Shown: positions 61,930 to 64,000 of the stretch, piece after piece
Layout: every line of letters starts with the position of its first letter
Position numbering within the stretch: position 1 is the first letter of the stretch
Origin: Oribacterium sp. oral taxon 102
Lineage (GTDB): Bacteria > Bacillota > Clostridia > Lachnospirales > Lachnospiraceae
Direction of reading: 5' to 3'
NCBI RefSeq assembly: GCF_013394775.1
Contig: NZ_JABXYT010000001.1
Span: 820,501 to 884,500 of the forward strand
Length of the DNA: 64,000 bases
The notes under the pieces: model-generated
Told to the model about the DNA's origin: nothing
The model's input: only the letters and a program-made list of their open reading frames with translations
Databases searched by the model: none
Program-made: the position numbers and the translations under genes

Positions 61930-63615
61930 ATGGCGTTGATCTCGAGTATATTCAGTCTGTTCGGCGGGCTGGGAATGTTTCTCTATGGAATGACGACGAT
62001 GAGCGACGGGATGCAGAAGGCGGCGAGCTCGCGGATGTCGAAGTTCCTGAGCCTCGTGACGGGTAACCGGGTGGTCGCGGTGCTGCTCGGCGCGGCGATC
62101 ACGGCGCTGGTGCAGTCCTCCTCGGCGACTACAGTCATGGTGGTCGGCTTCGTCAATGCCGGTGTGCTGAACCTTTCACAGGTCGTGGGCATCATTATGG
62201 GCGCGAACATCGGGACAACGATCACGGCATGGATGGTTTCTCTGACACAGCTGAGCAGCTCGGCGCTTGCCTTCCTGAAGCCGGAATTCTTTGCGCCGCT
62301 TCTGGTGGGCTTTGGCGCGTTTCGTCTCCTTCTGGGGAAAAAAGGGAAAAATGATATCGCAGGTGCTTTCTGCGTCGGTGTCGGATTGATCTTCATCGGA
62401 CTGGAATTTATGTCGAATGCGGTTGCGCCCTATGCGGATTCGCCGGTCTTTTCCAGAGCATTTCAGGTTATGGGCGGGAATCCGCTGCTCGGTGTACTGG
62501 CGGGCGCGGTCGTAACCGGTCTGATCCAGTCCTCGGCGGCATCGGTTTCGATTCTGCAGACGCTCGCGCTCTCCGGCGCGGTTCCGCGGGCGGCGGGCTT
62601 CTATATCACGCTGGGACAGAATATCGGGACCTGTGTGACGGCAGTGCTTTCCTCGACCGGCGCGTCCCGGACGGCGAAGCGGGCAGCGGCGATCCACCTG
62701 CTCTTCAATGTAGCGGGCGCAGTTCTTTTCGGCAGTGTGATTTTCGCGGCATCTTTCTTTTTTTCATCCTTTTTCAGTGGAATGCTGACACCGGTAGAGA
62801 TCTCGATTTTTCACACCGTTTTCAATGTAAGCTGTACGATCGTACTATTCCCCGCAGGGGATCTCCTGGTATTCCTCTCCGGCAAGCTCGTGCCGGAGAG
62901 CCGTGCAGACAGAGAGGCGGAGGAGAACCCGAACGGCTACACTGCGATTGAGAAGAATCTGATTCTACATCTCGACAAGCGTATTCTCGAGTCGCCGGCG
63001 ATTGCCCTGCAGGCAGCTTATCAGGAGGTCTGCAACATGGGCACGCTTGCCGCGACCAATGTGGAGGCAGCGATGGAGCTGCTGATTAGCGGCGATCTCC
63101 AGAAGCTGCGGGATACCGTCGGACGGGAGCAGGTCATTGACAATATGCAGAAGCTCCTTACGGACTACCTGATTCGCATCGGCAATCTCTCATTGACGGA
63201 GAGTCAGAAGTTCCTCGTCACCAATATGTTCAACAGCATCACCGACATTGAACGGGTCGGAGACCATGCGGACAATATCGCGGAGCAGGCGCAGTACATG
63301 CAGGAGCACAAGATCGTCTTTTCGGAGGTCGGCGTCGCAGATCTCCGCAGGATTTCGGCGAAGACGCTCGAGAGCTACCGCGCCTCGATTGCGGCGATGA
63401 ACAGCCGGAGTCTCGAGGATGTGGTTCGAACCGCGCGGCTCGAGGATGAGGTGGATGATATGGAGGAGGAGATGCGGGAGCAGCATCTGGAGCGTCTCGC
63501 GAGCGGAGCGTGCGAGCCGCAGGCGGGCGTGATCTTTCTGGATGTGATCTCCGACCTTGAGCGGATCTCCGACCACGCGGACAATATTGCGGGCTATGTC
63601 AAGGTAACCCTATAA
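61930..63615 (+). CDS. Na+/phosphate cotransporter with PhoU-like tail
   Basis: A 561-residue NptA/YjbB-type symporter. Two Na_Pi_cotrans repeats are seen, each with a glutamine-serine motif: VQSSSATTVMVVGFVNAG near residue 65 and IQSSAASVSILQTLAL near 198. About eight or nine hydrophobic helices precede a cytoplasmic PhoU-like helical domain (about 345-555). The start is ATG 61930 with AAGGAGGGG before it; ATG 61912 is upstream of that site. Phosphate is the likely substrate; no pst or phoU genes are near. Confidence 0.92.
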   Translation: MALISSIFSLFGGLGMFLYGMTTMSDGMQKAASSRMSKFLSLVTGNRVVAVLLGAAITALVQSSSATTVMVVGFVNAGVLNLSQVVGIIMGANIGTTITAWMVSLTQLSSSALAFLKPEFFAPLLVGFGAFRLLLGKKGKNDIAGAFCVGVGLIFIGLEFMSNAVAPYADSPVFSRAFQVMGGNPLLGVLAGAVVTGLIQSSAASVSILQTLALSGAVPRAAGFYITLGQNIGTCVTAVLSSTGASRTAKRAAAIHLLFNVAGAVLFGSVIFAASFFFSSFFSGMLTPVEISIFHTVFNVSCTIVLFPAGDLLVFLSGKLVPESRADREAEENPNGYTAIEKNLILHLDKRILESPAIALQAAYQEVCNMGTLAATNVEAAMELLISGDLQKLRDTVGREQVIDNMQKLLTDYLIRIGNLSLTESQKFLVTNMFNSITDIERVGDHADNIAEQAQYMQEHKIVFSEVGVADLRRISAKTLESYRASIAAMNSRSLEDVVRTARLEDEVDDMEEEMREQHLERLASGACEPQAGVIFLDVISDLERISDHADNIAGYVKVTL

Positions 63616-63632
63616 GTGAAATTTTTAACAAA

Positions 63633-63657
63633 ATGTACTTGCAAAAAGACAGTACAT
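63633..63657. promoter_or_regulatory. Palindrome over the gap promoter -35 region
   Basis: ATGTACT and AGTACAT are exact reverse complements separated by 11 bases, and the left arm overlaps the -35 box. This is a good position for a repressor. Confidence 0.55.
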
Positions 63658-63667
63658 GGTCTAAAAT
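63639..63667 (+). promoter_or_regulatory. SigA promoter of gap
   Basis: TTGCAA and TAAAAT are 17 bases apart, about 66 bases before the gap ATG. Confidence 0.75.
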
Positions 63668-63669
63668 AA

Positions 63670-64000
<331 letters not shown>

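Overview
The window reads as one contiguous stretch of a GC-rich Clostridia chromosome, most probably a Lachnospiraceae relative. The basis is the Firmicute-type gene set (Rex, FMN-riboswitch-driven RibU, DUF3793, DUF1858 and hemerythrin genes, a heterodimeric ABC exporter, lipoprotein-type ABC receptors), strong AGGAGG ribosome sites and consensus SigA promoters. The species cannot be named from sequence alone. No rRNA, tRNA, CRISPR array, phage or transposase gene was seen.

Layout. 1-4033: a ribose-type operon (rbsD-A-C-B, the first gene cut by the window edge). 4441-8716: a rhodanese lipoprotein, glycerol kinase, an array of seven 114-115 bp repeats, and an HD-GYP/rubredoxin fusion protein. 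8987-28756: a sugar or cyclitol catabolic island. It has a DeoR-type regulator diverging from an operon of class II aldolase, iolA, iolC, a two-permease sugar ABC transporter and two zinc dehydrogenases. Next come two creatininase-family hydrolases, a TIM-barrel epimerase, an enolase-superfamily dehydratase and three more regulators (PucR, AraC and PrpR-like). 28752-29147: a second repeat cluster. 29216-32361: a tripartite tricarboxylate transporter (tctC-B-A).

32575-47762 is mostly housekeeping: a membrane protein, Cof phosphatases, rex, acpS-nnrD-add, tex, a uridine-kinase-like gene, enolase, a DUF1858/unknown/hemerythrin operon, aminopeptidase P and an NlpC/P60 protein. 47959-64000: AlaX-type editing protein, NUDIX, CPBP protease, recJ, glyA, an SPFH protein, a YgbA_NO protein, the FMN riboswitch with ribU, an ABC exporter pair, DUF3793, flavodoxin, a Na/Pi symporter and the start of gap.

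The most interesting material is of three kinds. First, the island joins the lower half of classical inositol breakdown (IolC, an IolJ-like aldolase, IolA) to enzymes of the same families as the alternative Thermotoga inositol route (IolM-, IolN- and IolO-like). Second, several families of dispersed structured repeats have stems that covary between copies, and some copies supply the stop codon of the gene they follow. Third, several well-placed palindromes suggest small regulons: a motif RTTAG-N6-CTAAY before the YgbA_NO, DUF3793 and flavodoxin genes, a CRP/FNR-like site centred at about -41.5 before the hemerythrin operon, and a Rex box on the rex promoter.
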